Numbered from the stretch's first letter, positions 8,330 through 17,162 are shown. The stretch: DNA of 64,000 nt from Streptomyces iranensis (GCF_017874715.1 NZ_JAGGLR010000006.1:406114-470113), one strand, 5' to 3'. Made by a program: numbers and translations. Notes: generated by a model not told the origin, from the sequence alone.

Positions 8330-9985
8330 TCACACGATCGGGGGCGCCCCCTCGCGCGGGCGTCCGAGAAGGCCGGGGCGCCGCTGCCAGGGAAGCGGCC
8401 CTGCGGGCGGGCGGTAGCTCACACCGAGCGCGTCCAGGCGCGCGTAATGTGCCTCCATGCGCCCCTGGAACGCCTCGAAGTCCCGTTCGGGAGAGGGCGG
8501 CAGCGCCGACCAGACGACCTCGGCGAAGGCGGCGAGCCGGGGAAAGGCCTGGTAGTCCACCCGCCGGCGGTCCTCCATCACCTCGGTCCAGAGATTGGCC
8601 TGGGCGCCCAGCACCCGGTCCGCGTCGGCGCCGGTGAGCTGCGGGGGAACCGGTTCGAAACGGTAGACGTCCTCCAGGGTGCGGACGTAGCCGATCGGCA
8701 CCGGCTCGTCCTCGCCCGGGGCCTGCCGGTGGTCGAAGTACACCTGCTGCTCGGGGCACATGACGACGTCGTGGCCGGCCCGCGCGGCGGCGATCCCGCC
8801 CGCGTAGCCGCGCCAGGAGGAGACCGCGGCGCCCTCGGGCAGCGGGGCGTCGGGCGCGCCGCCCTCGAGGATCTCGTCCCAGCCGATCAGCCGGCGGCCG
8901 CGCTCGGCGAGCCAGTGGCCGAAGTGGCGGATGAACCAGCTCTGCAGCTCGTCCTCGTCGGCCAGGCCCAGGGCGCGGATGCGCTCCTGGGCGGCCGGGG
9001 ACGCCTTCCACTGGTCCTTGGGGCACTCGTCGCCGCCGATGTGGACGAAGGCACCGGGGAACAGCTCCAGGACCTCTTCCAGCACGTGTTCGTAGAAGCG
9101 GAGCGTGTTGTCGGTGGGGGCGAGTACGTTCGGGTTGATGCCCCAGGTGGTCCAGACTCCGAGGGAGGCGGTGTCGATGACGTCGGTGTTGCCCAGTTCC
9201 GGGTACGCGGCGATGGCGGCCTGCGAGTGTCCGGGGATGTCGATCTCGGGCACGACGGTGATATGCCGCTCGGCGGCGTAGGCGACGATCTCGCGGATGT
9301 CGTCCTGGGTGTAGTGGCCGCCGTGCGGCCGCTCGTCCCACAGCGGGGACGCCCGGTGGCCCAGCTTGGTGCGCTCGCGCCAGGCGCCGACCTCGGTCAG
9401 CTTCGGGTAGCGGCGGATCTCGACACGCCAGCCCTGGTCGTCGGTGAGATGGAAGTGGAACACATTGAGCTTGTGGGCGGCGAGCAGGTCCAGATAGGCC
9501 AGGACGCCGTCCTTGGGCATGAAGTGCCGGGCCACGTCCAGCATCAGCCCGCGCCAGGCGAACCGCGGCGCGTCCTCGACCGTCCGCTCCGCCAGCTCCC
9601 AGCCGGGCTCCGCGCCCCTGAGCGGGGCCCGGCGGAAGGCGTCGGGACCCAGCAGCTGACGGAGGGTCTGCGTGCCCCAGTGGACGCCCGCGGCCGTGCC
9701 GCCCGCGATCTCCACCCGGCCGTCGGCCACGGTGAGCCGGTAGCCCTCGGGCTCCAGCGCGGCGTCGATCCGCAGGCTGATGGTGTCGTCGCCGCCGGGC
9801 GCGCCGTCCGGCAGGGACAGGCCGAGCGCCTGGCCGAGGGTGGTGCGCAGCAGCCGCGCCACCCCCTCGGTGCCGGGCCCGGCGGCCAGGGCGGTGCGCC
9901 GCGGGTGGATCCGCGCGCCCGCGCGGCCGGGACGGCTCTGGTCATGGCGGGGCGCGGGGATCAGCCCCGCGGCGTCGTGAGTCAT
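8330..9985 (-). CDS. Beta-N-acetylhexosaminidase, GH20
   Basis: A 551-residue enzyme with a strong GGGGAG ribosome-binding site before ATG 9985. A GH20b-like N-terminal fold is followed by the catalytic barrel: RGLMLDVARHFMPK, HFHLTDDQGWRVEI, EIDIPGHSQAA and the catalytic HIGGDE with Asp319-Glu320. No signal peptide is seen, so it acts in the cytoplasm, cleaving terminal GlcNAc/GalNAc from oligosaccharides brought in by the adjacent importer. It lies downstream of, and on the same strand as, the two permeases and the binding protein, so the four genes likely form one uptake-and-degradation unit for N-acetylhexosamine oligosaccharides. S. coelicolor has a similarly arranged hexosaminidase/ABC locus next to murA, as I recall. 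Confidence 0.9.
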   Translation of the reverse strand: MTHDAAGLIPAPRHDQSRPGRAGARIHPRRTALAAGPGTEGVARLLRTTLGQALGLSLPDGAPGGDDTISLRIDAALEPEGYRLTVADGRVEIAGGTAAGVHWGTQTLRQLLGPDAFRRAPLRGAEPGWELAERTVEDAPRFAWRGLMLDVARHFMPKDGVLAYLDLLAAHKLNVFHFHLTDDQGWRVEIRRYPKLTEVGAWRERTKLGHRASPLWDERPHGGHYTQDDIREIVAYAAERHITVVPEIDIPGHSQAAIAAYPELGNTDVIDTASLGVWTTWGINPNVLAPTDNTLRFYEHVLEEVLELFPGAFVHIGGDECPKDQWKASPAAQERIRALGLADEDELQSWFIRHFGHWLAERGRRLIGWDEILEGGAPDAPLPEGAAVSSWRGYAGGIAAARAGHDVVMCPEQQVYFDHRQAPGEDEPVPIGYVRTLEDVYRFEPVPPQLTGADADRVLGAQANLWTEVMEDRRRVDYQAFPRLAAFAEVVWSALPPSPERDFEAFQGRMEAHYARLDALGVSYRPPAGPLPWQRRPGLLGRPREGAPPIV

Positions 9986-10006
9986 CTGCTCCCCTGTCGG
10001 CCCCTC

Positions 10007-10089
10007 GTCAGTTCTTGTCAGCTCTTGTCAGTGCTCGTCAGTCCTCAGCACTCGTCAGTCCTTCACCCGTACGCGTCAGTCCTTCACCG
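10007..10089. repeat. Degenerate GTCAG-decamer repeats at the end of the permease gene
   Basis: The short gap between permease and hexosaminidase is built of repeating units beginning GTCAG about every ten bases (GTCAGTTCTT, GTCAGCTCTT, GTCAGTGCTC, GTCAGTCCTC). Two copies of GTCAGTCCTTCACC follow, the last of which is the end of the permease coding sequence. This looks like slippage or duplication of the 3' end of the gene. Confidence 0.7.
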
Positions 10090-10945
10090 CGCCGCCGAGG
10101 CCGGAGACCAGCCGGCGCTGGACGAGCACGAAGAAGATCAGCACGGGGATGGTCATGACGGTGGACGCCGCCATGATCCCTCCCCAGTCGTTCCCCTCGT
10201 CCTTGAAGAAGACCAGCAGCGCCATCGGAAGGGTGGAGTTCTCGGTCGCGCTGATGATGAAGGACTTGGCGAAGAGGAAGTCGTTCCATGCGGAGATGAA
10301 GGAGAAGACGCTCGTCGCCACGAGTCCGGGGAAGACGAGGGGGAAGAGGATCTGCCACAGGAAGCGGGAGCGGCTGGCCCCGTCCAGATAGGCCGCCTCC
10401 TCCAGCGCCTCGGGCACCGCCTTGACGAAGCCGCGCAGCATCCAGATGGCGAACGGCAGCGAGAAGGCGATATGCGGCAGGATCAGCGAGCCCAGGGTGT
10501 TGAGCCCCACCCCGGGCACCGTCTCCCCCAGATCGCGCATCAGGAAGAACATGGGGATGGTCAGCGCCTCGATCGGCACCATCTGGGCGACCAGGAACAT
10601 GATCAGCAGCGTGGTGCGGAAGCGGAACTTGAAGCGGGCGACCGCCGTGGCCGCCAGGAAGGCGATCAGCGCCGAGGCGACCACCACCACCCCGGCCACG
10701 AACAGGCTGTTGAGGAAGTAGCGCCCGAAGTCCTGCTGTTCGAAGACGCGCCGGAAGGAGTCCAGCGACGGGGACCCCGTCCACGGCCGGGGCTCGGTGG
10801 ACTGGATCTCCCCCTCCGGTTTGAAGGCCGAGAGCACCATCCAGTACAGCGGGAAGGCGACCACGGCCGCCACGATCAGGGCGGTGACCTCGGCGGCGAA
10901 GCGCCAGGGACGGCGGATGCGCAGCGAGACGCGCGAGTGGCTCAC
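10076..10945 (-). CDS. Sugar ABC transporter permease (MalG/DasC type)
   Basis: A 289-residue membrane protein. The start is the GTG at 10945, which overlaps the preceding permease stop by 4 bp (GTGA) and follows GGAGAAG. It has six predicted membrane segments, the first at about residues 15-37, and the cytoplasmic EAA loop reads EALEEAAYLDGASRSRFLWQILFP, the contact site for the ATPase. It pairs with the 332-residue permease to form the channel of a carbohydrate importer. No ATP-binding subunit is encoded here; in Streptomyces such importers usually share the MsiK ATPase encoded elsewhere (established knowledge). Confidence 0.92.
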   Translation of the reverse strand: MSHSRVSLRIRRPWRFAAEVTALIVAAVVAFPLYWMVLSAFKPEGEIQSTEPRPWTGSPSLDSFRRVFEQQDFGRYFLNSLFVAGVVVVASALIAFLAATAVARFKFRFRTTLLIMFLVAQMVPIEALTIPMFFLMRDLGETVPGVGLNTLGSLILPHIAFSLPFAIWMLRGFVKAVPEALEEAAYLDGASRSRFLWQILFPLVFPGLVATSVFSFISAWNDFLFAKSFIISATENSTLPMALLVFFKDEGNDWGGIMAASTVMTIPVLIFFVLVQRRLVSGLGGAVKD

Positions 10946-11940
10946 AGTTCTTCTCCCTGGCGTCGCAGCAGCCGCAGATAGACCAGCGTGACGGCCAGCA
11001 GGATCAGCAGCATCACCACGCCGATCGCCGAGCCCAGGCTGTACTGCGAGGACGCGAACGCCTTCTGGTACGCGTACACGTTGAGCACCATGTTCTGGCC
11101 GGCGATCCCGCCGCCGTTCGTCATGACGTAGATCTGTGTGAAGACCTTGAAGTCCCAGATGATGGACTGGATGGTCACCACGACGAGGATCGGCCGCAGC
11201 ATCGGCGCCATGATCGTGCGCCAGATCCGCCAGGCGGAGGCGCCGTCCAGGGCCGCGGCCTCCAGCACCTCGGTGGGGATGGCCCGGATGCCCGCGTAGA
11301 CGGTGACCATCACGAACGGGAACGAGCACCACACGACCTCGAACAGCACCAGGGCGAAGGCGCTGTAGCGGTCGTAGGTCCAGGAGTAGTTCTCGAAGCC
11401 GGAGAGGCCGAGCCACACCAGGACCTTGTTCACCGGTCCGAAGTCCGGGTCGAAGAGGAAGACCCAGACCGTCGAGCCGGTGACCGCCGGAGTGGCCCAG
11501 GCGCCGAGCGCGGCCAGCATCAGCGCCAGCCGCGGAATCGCCCGTACGCGCGTCAGCAGCACCGCCAGCGCACAGCCGACCGCGAGGGTGGACACCACGC
11601 AGACGGCGGCGAAGAGCAGGGTGGCGACGGCGACGTTCCAGAACTCGCTGTCGCCGAACAGCTCGGCGTAGTTGGCGAACCCCTGGAAGGTGGTCGGTTC
11701 ACCGCCGCTGACCTGCGCCTGGGTGTACTCCAGGAAGGAGATCAGACCGAGCTGGTAGATGGGGTAGACGAGCAGCCCGCCCAGGACGATGAGCGCCGGG
11801 GCGAGATAGAGCCAGGGGGTCCAGGTGCCGCGCCGGGAGCCCTTCCCGGATCGGCGCCCGGCCGGGGCGGTGGATCCCGGCCGGGACCGGCGGCCCTTGG
11901 CGGGGGCTCGCCGGGCGTGCTGTGCGGTGCCGGCGCTCAC
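10942..11940 (-). CDS. Sugar ABC transporter permease (MalF/DasB type)
   Basis: A 332-residue permease with a basic, disordered N-terminus of about 40 residues and then six membrane segments starting WLYLAPALIVLGGLLVYPIY. The EAA loop is present as EVLEAAALDGASAWRIWRTIMAP. Its start overlaps the binding-protein stop by 4 bp, and its own stop overlaps the next permease start, giving a coupled binding protein-permease-permease series upstream of the GH20 gene. The partner and likely substrate (N-acetylhexosamine oligosaccharide) are inferred from that gene. Confidence 0.92.
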   Translation of the reverse strand: MSAGTAQHARRAPAKGRRSRPGSTAPAGRRSGKGSRRGTWTPWLYLAPALIVLGGLLVYPIYQLGLISFLEYTQAQVSGGEPTTFQGFANYAELFGDSEFWNVAVATLLFAAVCVVSTLAVGCALAVLLTRVRAIPRLALMLAALGAWATPAVTGSTVWVFLFDPDFGPVNKVLVWLGLSGFENYSWTYDRYSAFALVLFEVVWCSFPFVMVTVYAGIRAIPTEVLEAAALDGASAWRIWRTIMAPMLRPILVVVTIQSIIWDFKVFTQIYVMTNGGGIAGQNMVLNVYAYQKAFASSQYSLGSAIGVVMLLILLAVTLVYLRLLRRQGEEL

Positions 11941-13274
11941 TGCTCGAATGCCTCGTCCATCTTCTTCGCGGCGTCCTGGGTGGCGGCCGGCACGCTCTTA
12001 CGGCCGCTGACGATCTCCTGGAACATGGTGGGCAGGACGAGCTGCGCGTCGATGGCCGCCCAGCCGGGCGAGGCGGGCACGAACTTGGCGCTGTCGTTGA
12101 GGGTCTCCACGAAGGGCTTGACGAAGGCGTCCTTGTGGGCGACGTCGCCGCGCACATCGGTGAAGGTGGGCAGGAAGCCCATGGCGTCGTAGAGCTCGCG
12201 CTGGGTCTGCTTCCCGGCGAGGCTCTTGAGCAGGTCCACGGCGATCGTGCGGTGCGAGGTGCTCTTGAGCACCCCGAGGTTGTTCCCGCCCGCGAAGGCC
12301 GGTGCGATGTCGCCCTTCTTCACCCCCGGCAGCGGCACGACCTTGTACTTGCCCTTGGCCTTGCCCGCCTCGATCGCCTGGCGGTTGAAGTCGCCGCCGA
12401 TCGCCATGCCCGCCTTGCCCGAGGCGAACGCCTCGACGGTGTCGTTGCCGCCCCACTGGGCGCACTTGGCGGCCGGGCAGTTGTCGTTGCCGAAGAGCGA
12501 GGTGTACGCCTTGACGCCCTTCTGGGCGTCGGCGCTGTCGATGGCCGCCTCGTACTCGTTGGAGCCGAACTTGCCCTTCTCATCGGCGAGGTCGCCGCCG
12601 TTGGCCCAGATGAAGGGCATCGCGCCGTAGGTGTAGGCGCCGCCGACCGCGAGACCGTACAGATCCGGCCGCTCCGAGTGGATCTTCTTCGCGGTCGCAA
12701 TCAACTCGTCCTGGGTGGCCGGCGGCTCCAGGTCGAGATCCTTGAAGACGTCCGTCCGGTAGTACAGCGCCCGTACGCCGACGAAGAGCGGGGCGCCGTA
12801 GACCTTGCCGCCGATGGTCAGCGAGTACTTCGCGGTGGGGTCGATATTGGTCGAGTCGACCCAGGCGCCGAACTCCTTGCTGATGTCCAGCAGCCCGCCG
12901 TCCTTGACATAGCCGGCGGTGTCGGTGTTGCCGAACTCGATGACGTCGGGAGCGCTCTTGGGGTCGTTGAAAGCCGCCTTGATCTTCTGCGCCCGGGTGT
13001 CGATGGGAATGTAGGTCACCTCGACGTCGGTTCCGTCGTGCTCCTTCTCGAAGCCGGCGACCGCCGCGTCGATCACCTTCTTCTTGGGCGCGTTATTGAC
13101 CTCCTGGAAGAGCCAGACACGCAGCTTGCCGCTCTTCTCGTCCTCCTTGGAGCTGTTGTCGGAGGTGGAGGGGGCACATCCGGTCATGGCCAGCCCCGCC
13201 AGGGCGAGTGCCACCACGGGCACGGTGACGCGGGAGGACAACCGGGAGGAAACAGAGAGATGGGACGACTTCAT
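11937..13274 (-). CDS. Extracellular sugar-binding lipoprotein of ABC importer
   Basis: A 445-residue lipoprotein when started at ATG 13274, which has an AAGGG ribosome-binding site; the frame can be extended to 13316, but that adds a Cys-rich, implausible leader running into an operator. Signal peptide with lipobox LAMTGC, then a Ser/Asp/Lys linker and a family 1 solute-binding fold (LRVWLFQEVN..., DVIEFGNTDTAGYV, GGDFNRQAIEAG). It captures sugars outside the membrane for the two downstream permeases. Transcription is probably controlled by the palindrome at 13285-13320 just before the start. Confidence 0.92.
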   Translation of the reverse strand: MKSSHLSVSSRLSSRVTVPVVALALAGLAMTGCAPSTSDNSSKEDEKSGKLRVWLFQEVNNAPKKKVIDAAVAGFEKEHDGTDVEVTYIPIDTRAQKIKAAFNDPKSAPDVIEFGNTDTAGYVKDGGLLDISKEFGAWVDSTNIDPTAKYSLTIGGKVYGAPLFVGVRALYYRTDVFKDLDLEPPATQDELIATAKKIHSERPDLYGLAVGGAYTYGAMPFIWANGGDLADEKGKFGSNEYEAAIDSADAQKGVKAYTSLFGNDNCPAAKCAQWGGNDTVEAFASGKAGMAIGGDFNRQAIEAGKAKGKYKVVPLPGVKKGDIAPAFAGGNNLGVLKSTSHRTIAVDLLKSLAGKQTQRELYDAMGFLPTFTDVRGDVAHKDAFVKPFVETLNDSAKFVPASPGWAAIDAQLVLPTMFQEIVSGRKSVPAATQDAAKKMDEAFEQ

Positions 13275-13284
13275 AAGGACCCTT

Positions 13285-13320
13285 AAACATTTGGCGTTGC
13301 AAGTAATGCAACGCATGTTT
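13285..13320. promoter_or_regulatory. Nested palindromic operator before the sugar-binding protein gene
   Basis: Inner arms GCGTTGCA (13294-13301) and TGCAACGC (13307-13314) are perfect, separated by AGTAA. Outer arms AAACAT (13285-13290) and ATGTTT (13315-13320) are also complementary. It sits immediately upstream of the ATG, where a repressor would block the operon. It does not look like the DasR consensus; a LacI- or ROK-type regulator is more likely, but no such gene is adjacent. Confidence 0.6.
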
Positions 13321-13431
13321 CGCTCAGCACAATATGCGTGAGGCTAGGGAACCTTGAGCGACCCCACAAGAGGTCTGAACCACTTCGTGATAAAGCGAGC
13401 CGAAGCACTCCGCGACAAAAGGAACTTCGCG

Positions 13432-13842
13432 CTAGCGACGCGGCAACTCCTCGCCCGGATAGGCGGGTTCAACATACGGCACGGCCTCCACCCGCGCACC
13501 CGCTTCCGCCAGGCGCTCGACCACCCGGTCCCAGTCCGGCCAGGTCTTCCGGAACCGCTCCAGAACGCGGTCGCTGGCCACCAGCACCACATCGGCGCCC
13601 GGGTCCTCCGCCCACTCCAGGAGTCTGGGAAGGGTCGGCTGGGCGACCGACATCACGCACCCGCCGGAGAGCCGGTAGCCCCGCTCGGCGGCCAGCCGCC
13701 CGCACCGCTCCAGCTGGGCGTCCCAGTCCTTCTCGAACTGGCAGTAGGCGCTGGCGCCTTCCGCTTCGGGCTCGTCGACCTCACGCGCCCCGAACACCAG
13801 ATAGGCGGCCCGCGCCGCCCCGTTCTCCGTACGCCCGCTCAT
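13432..13842 (-). CDS. Conserved hypothetical protein
   Basis: A 136-residue soluble protein with no signal or membrane segment. It contains two cysteines in the centre (AYCQFEKDWDAQLERC) and a later GADVVLVASDRVLERF block, which has the feel of an alpha/beta nucleotide-binding or NYN/resolvase-like strand-helix unit, but no catalytic motif is convincing. It lies between the sugar operon and the DUF3039 gene, separated from the latter by a strong hairpin. I do not recognise a function. Confidence 0.6.
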   Translation of the reverse strand: MSGRTENGAARAAYLVFGAREVDEPEAEGASAYCQFEKDWDAQLERCGRLAAERGYRLSGGCVMSVAQPTLPRLLEWAEDPGADVVLVASDRVLERFRKTWPDWDRVVERLAEAGARVEAVPYVEPAYPGEELPRR

Positions 13843-13890
13843 GGGCCGACCCTACTGGGGCCGTCCGGCGCGCGGCAGGGCGCACAAGGC

Positions 13891-13943
13891 ACGGCACGCC
13901 CGGCCCGCGACCCCGTCTCGGGATCGCGGGCCGGGCGTGCCGT
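13891..13943. terminator. 20-bp perfect-stem hairpin
   Basis: The arms at 13891-13910 and 13924-13943 are fully complementary (ACGGCACGCC... pairing with ...GGGCGTGCCGT), with a 13-base loop. It lies just downstream of the minus-strand DUF3039 gene and should end that transcript. Confidence 0.8.
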
Positions 13944-13989
13944 CTGTTCGCGCGAGGCTTTTCGTCAGCGCCCAGGGCCGACGGACCGG

Positions 13990-14277
13990 CTACTTCTTGC
14001 CGTCGCCGTCCTTGCCCTTGTCGCCGCCGGCGCCCATGCCCTCGAAGATCTCCTTGCACATGGGGCAGACCGGGTACTTCTTCGGGTCACGACCCGGGAC
14101 CCAGACCTTGCCGCAGAGTGCGACGACGGGAGATCCGGAGAGGGCGCTCTCCATGATCTTGTCTTTCTGTACATAGTGGGCATAGCGCTCGTGGTCGCCG
14201 TCACCGTGCGACACCTGCGGTGTCGGCTCAACGAGGGTCCCCGTGCCTGCCCCGCGCTCGGGCTCAAGAGTGCTCAT
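13990..14277 (-). CDS. DUF3039 family protein, small zinc-ribbon-like
   Basis: A 95-residue protein with a conserved actinobacterial core: HYVQKDKIMESALSG, then ALCGKVWVPGRDPKKYPVCPMCKEI. The cysteine of ALCG and the CPMC pair suggest a metal site. The C-terminus is a charged Gly/Lys/Asp tail. Function is unknown; the family is widely conserved in Actinobacteria and commonly lies next to yqgE and murA, as here. The gap to the upstream yqgE gene is only 21 bp on the same strand, so they are probably cotranscribed. Confidence 0.8.
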   Translation of the reverse strand: MSTLEPERGAGTGTLVEPTPQVSHGDGDHERYAHYVQKDKIMESALSGSPVVALCGKVWVPGRDPKKYPVCPMCKEIFEGMGAGGDKGKDGDGKK

Positions 14278-14298
14278 ACAGCCCTAGGGTACTCATGC

Positions 14299-14886
14299 CT
14301 AGTTGAGAGAAGGGTCGTCCGGATACGTGGCGACCATGGCCAGCTCACTGCGCTGGCGGCGCAGCACCGACCGCCACAACCGCTCGGGGGCGGGCGAGGA
14401 CACATCGCCCGGCTCGGACTCCACCACGTACCACGCGCCCTCGGCGAGCTCGTCCTCCAGCTGGCCGGGCCCCCAACCCGCGTAACCGGCGAAGATGCGC
14501 AACGAGCCCACGGCCGCCGCCAGCAGCTCCGGCGGCGCCTCCAGGTCCACCAGGCCGATGGCGCCGTGCACTCTGCGCCAACCGAGTGGCCCGTCCTCGC
14601 TGCGCGCCGAGGACCGGCCCGACTCGCCCGGTACGACGGCCACGCCCAGCGCCGAGTCCAGCGAGACCGGACCGCCCTGGAAGACCACCCCCGGCTCCCC
14701 GGCCAGCGAGGCCCACGACTCCAGGATGTCGCTCACCCCCACCGGGGTCGGGCGGTTCAGGACCACGCCGAGCGAGCCCTCCTCGTCATGGTCGAGGAGG
14801 AGCACCACCGCACGGTCGAAATTCGGGTCAGCAAGCGCCGGTGTCGCGACAAGCAGCCGTCCTGTGAGCGAGGACACCTCGGTCAT
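14299..14886 (-). CDS. yqgE: YqgE/AlgH family protein
   Basis: A 195-residue protein when started at MTEVSSLTGRLLVATPALADPNFDR; an ATG at 14904 adds six residues and cannot be excluded. Family signatures are present: RAVVLLLDHDEEGSLGVVLNRPT near the N-terminus, VFQGGPVSLDSA, and FAGYAGWGPGQLEDELAEGAWY. The biochemical role of YqgE/AlgH is not settled. It is divergent from murA, with about 255 bp between the starts. Confidence 0.88.
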   Translation of the reverse strand: MTEVSSLTGRLLVATPALADPNFDRAVVLLLDHDEEGSLGVVLNRPTPVGVSDILESWASLAGEPGVVFQGGPVSLDSALGVAVVPGESGRSSARSEDGPLGWRRVHGAIGLVDLEAPPELLAAAVGSLRIFAGYAGWGPGQLEDELAEGAWYVVESEPGDVSSPAPERLWRSVLRRQRSELAMVATYPDDPSLN

Positions 14887-15141
14887 GGCCACATGATCCC
14901 CCATATCCGGGCCCGAGGGGGAGTGGAAGTCGAGTCCCGTATGAGAGCAGGTCGGGGCGCAAGACAGCAGATGCGGCGCACGTGACTGTGGGCCTTTCGA
15001 TCGAAACGGAACGTGTTGCGTCGCCTACGGGGTGACGCAAAGGGTGCAAGAGCCTTACGGAGGCGGTCTCCGGGGCTATTACTCTTGCCCTTTGGCCCTT
15101 GTGCCTTTTGGCCCTTGCCCGTCTCAGGAACGCGAGACCAG

Positions 15142-16485
15142 ATGACCCGCTCGAACGATGTCCTGCTCGTCCATGGCGGCACCCCGCTCGAAGGCGAGAT
15201 CCGTGTCCGCGGCGCGAAGAACCTCGTGCCGAAGGCCATGGTGGCCGCCCTGCTCGGCAGTGCGCCCAGCAGGCTGCGCAACGTCCCCGACATCCGCGAT
15301 GTGCGGGTGGTGCGCGGGCTGCTGCAGCTGCACGGCGTGACGGTGCGCCCCGGTGACGAGTCCGGTGAGCTGGTGCTCGATCCCACGCATGTGGAGAGCG
15401 CCAATGTCGCCGACATCGACGCACACGCAGGTTCCTCGCGGATCCCGATCCTCTTCTGCGGCCCGCTGCTGCACCGCCTCGGCCACGCCTTCATCCCGGG
15501 CCTGGGCGGCTGCGACATCGGCGGCCGGCCGATCGACTTCCACTTCGACGTGCTGCGCCAGTTCGGGGCGACGATCGAGAAGCGGGCGGACGGCCAGTAC
15601 CTGGAGGCCCCGCACCGGCTGCGCGGCACCAAGATCCGGCTGCCGTACCCGTCGGTGGGCTCCACCGAGCAGGTGCTGCTGACGGCGGTGCTCGCCGAGG
15701 GTGTGACGGAACTCTCCAACGCGGCGGTCGAGCCGGAGATCGAGGACCTCATCTGCGTACTGCAGAAGATGGGCGCCATCATCTCCATGGACACCGACCG
15801 TACGATCCGGATCACCGGTGTCGACCAGCTCGGCGGCTACAACCACCGCGCCCTCCCGGACCGCCTGGAGGCCGCCTCCTGGGCGAGCGCGGCACTGGCC
15901 ACCGAGGGTGGCATCTATGTGCGCGGCGCCCGCCAGCGCGAGATGATGACCTTCCTGAACACCTACCGCAAGGTCGGCGGCGCCTTCGACATCGGTGACG
16001 AGGGCATACGGTTCTGGCACCCGGGCGGCAAGCTCAACGCGATCGCCCTGGAGACCGACGTACACCCCGGCTTCCAGACGGACTGGCAGCAGCCGCTGGT
16101 GGTGGCCCTGACCCAGGCGTCGGGCCTGTCCATCGTCCACGAGACGGTCTACGAGTCCCGGCTGGGCTTCACCTCGGCGCTCAACCAGATGGGCGCGCAC
16201 ATCCAGCTCTACCGCGAATGCCTGGGCGGCTCCGCGTGCCGGTTCGGCCAGCGTAACTTCCTGCACTCCGCGGTCGTCTCGGGACCCACCAAGCTCCAGG
16301 GCTCCGACCTGGTCATCCCCGACCTCCGCGGCGGCTTCTCTTACCTGATCGCGGCCCTGGCCGCCCAGGGCACCTCGCGGGTCCACGGCATCGACCTGAT
16401 CAACCGCGGCTACGAGAACTTCATGGAGAAGCTCGTGGAGCTGGGCGCGAAGGTCGAGCTCCCGGGCGGCGGCAACACCGCGTAG
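15142..16485 (+). CDS. murA: UDP-N-acetylglucosamine 1-carboxyvinyltransferase
   Basis: A 447-residue enzyme started at ATG 15142 (MTRSNDVLLVHGG); the open frame extends upstream to 15013 but without homology. It catalyses the first committed step of peptidoglycan synthesis, transferring enolpyruvate from PEP to UDP-GlcNAc. The substrate Lys-Asn pair lies in RGAKNLVPK, and the reactive loop is GLGGCDIGGRPIDFH, with the PEP-binding cysteine at residue 124, the fosfomycin target. Asp near the C-terminus in IPDLRGGFSYLIAALAA matches the general base region. Length is slightly above the 420 residues of the enterobacterial enzyme, as in other Streptomyces. A strong bidirectional hairpin ends the gene. 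Confidence 0.96.
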   Translation: MTRSNDVLLVHGGTPLEGEIRVRGAKNLVPKAMVAALLGSAPSRLRNVPDIRDVRVVRGLLQLHGVTVRPGDESGELVLDPTHVESANVADIDAHAGSSRIPILFCGPLLHRLGHAFIPGLGGCDIGGRPIDFHFDVLRQFGATIEKRADGQYLEAPHRLRGTKIRLPYPSVGSTEQVLLTAVLAEGVTELSNAAVEPEIEDLICVLQKMGAIISMDTDRTIRITGVDQLGGYNHRALPDRLEAASWASAALATEGGIYVRGARQREMMTFLNTYRKVGGAFDIGDEGIRFWHPGGKLNAIALETDVHPGFQTDWQQPLVVALTQASGLSIVHETVYESRLGFTSALNQMGAHIQLYRECLGGSACRFGQRNFLHSAVVSGPTKLQGSDLVIPDLRGGFSYLIAALAAQGTSRVHGIDLINRGYENFMEKLVELGAKVELPGGGNTA

Positions 16486-16579
16486 GGAGCTCCCGGGCGG
16501 CGGGGAAAACGCCGTGTAGAGCCTCCTGGGGCCTCGTGGAGGCTCGTGGATGGGCCTCAGGGCCCGTAGGAGCGCCGAA

Positions 16580-16609
16580 GGGGCGGCCACCCTCACGGGT
16601 GGCCGCCCC
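16580..16609. terminator. Bidirectional terminator between murA and hup
   Basis: A 13-bp perfect stem, GGGGCGGCCACCC and GGGTGGCCGCCCC, with a TCAC loop and a short T-rich flank on the plus side. It serves both convergent genes. Confidence 0.88.
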
Positions 16610-16625
16610 TCTCATTCGCGGGGGC

Positions 16626-16907
16626 TTACTTGCCCTTGGCGGCTTCCTTGAGCTTGGAGCCCGCGGACACCTTCACGCTGTAGCCGGCCGGGATCTCGAT
16701 CGGCTCACCGGTCTGCGGGTTGCGCGCGGTGCGAGCGGCACGGTGGGTGCGCTCGAAGGTCAGGAAGCCGGGGATGGTGACCTTCTCGTCGCCCTTCGCG
16801 ACGACCTCACCAGTCACCTCGGCGAGGGCGGCCAGCACGGCGTCGGCGTCCTTTCGGGTCACCTCGGCGCGCTCGGACAGAGCGGCCACCAGCTCACTGC
16901 GGTTCAT
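16626..16907 (-). CDS. hupA: HU family nucleoid-associated DNA-binding protein
   Basis: A 93-residue HU protein. Helical dimerisation region MNRSELVAALSERAEVTRKDADAVLAAL, then VTIPGFLTFERTHRAARTARNPQTGEPIEIPA, whose arm carries the Arg-Asn-Pro intercalation motif (RNPQTG). It lacks the long lysine-rich C-terminal tail of the second Streptomyces HU (HupS), so it is the short type. It bends and compacts DNA. The murA-hup convergent pair is conserved in Streptomyces, as I recall. Confidence 0.95.
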   Translation of the reverse strand: MNRSELVAALSERAEVTRKDADAVLAALAEVTGEVVAKGDEKVTIPGFLTFERTHRAARTARNPQTGEPIEIPAGYSVKVSAGSKLKEAAKGK

Positions 16908-17162
16908 GTTGTACTCCCGTGTTCATCTTGCCAATGAGGCGTGAGATCGAAGCCGATGCTGCCAGGGCCCTCGGACAGTCCCCGGACCCGGGTCTGCTGT
17001 TCAGACCCTCGCGCCCGGAACGCATCCTGCCCCCACCTGTGGCGGGAATGCCAATCCGGAGCCCTGGAGAGTCACACGAAAAGCGCCGTGGCGGTCGTTT
17101 TCCTGTCCGCCACCCTATGGCCGCTTCCGGGACCCCGGAGCGCGCGACGCGCCGTACCCCGC

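Noticed and set aside
8171..10981. 936-codon plus-strand open frame across hexosaminidase and permease
   Set aside because: Shadow frame of two well-supported minus-strand genes; long only because GC-rich third positions avoid stops.
13317..13431. Longer start for the sugar-binding protein (from 13316)
   Set aside because: It would place the leader over a palindromic operator and add a Cys-rich segment before a normal signal peptide.
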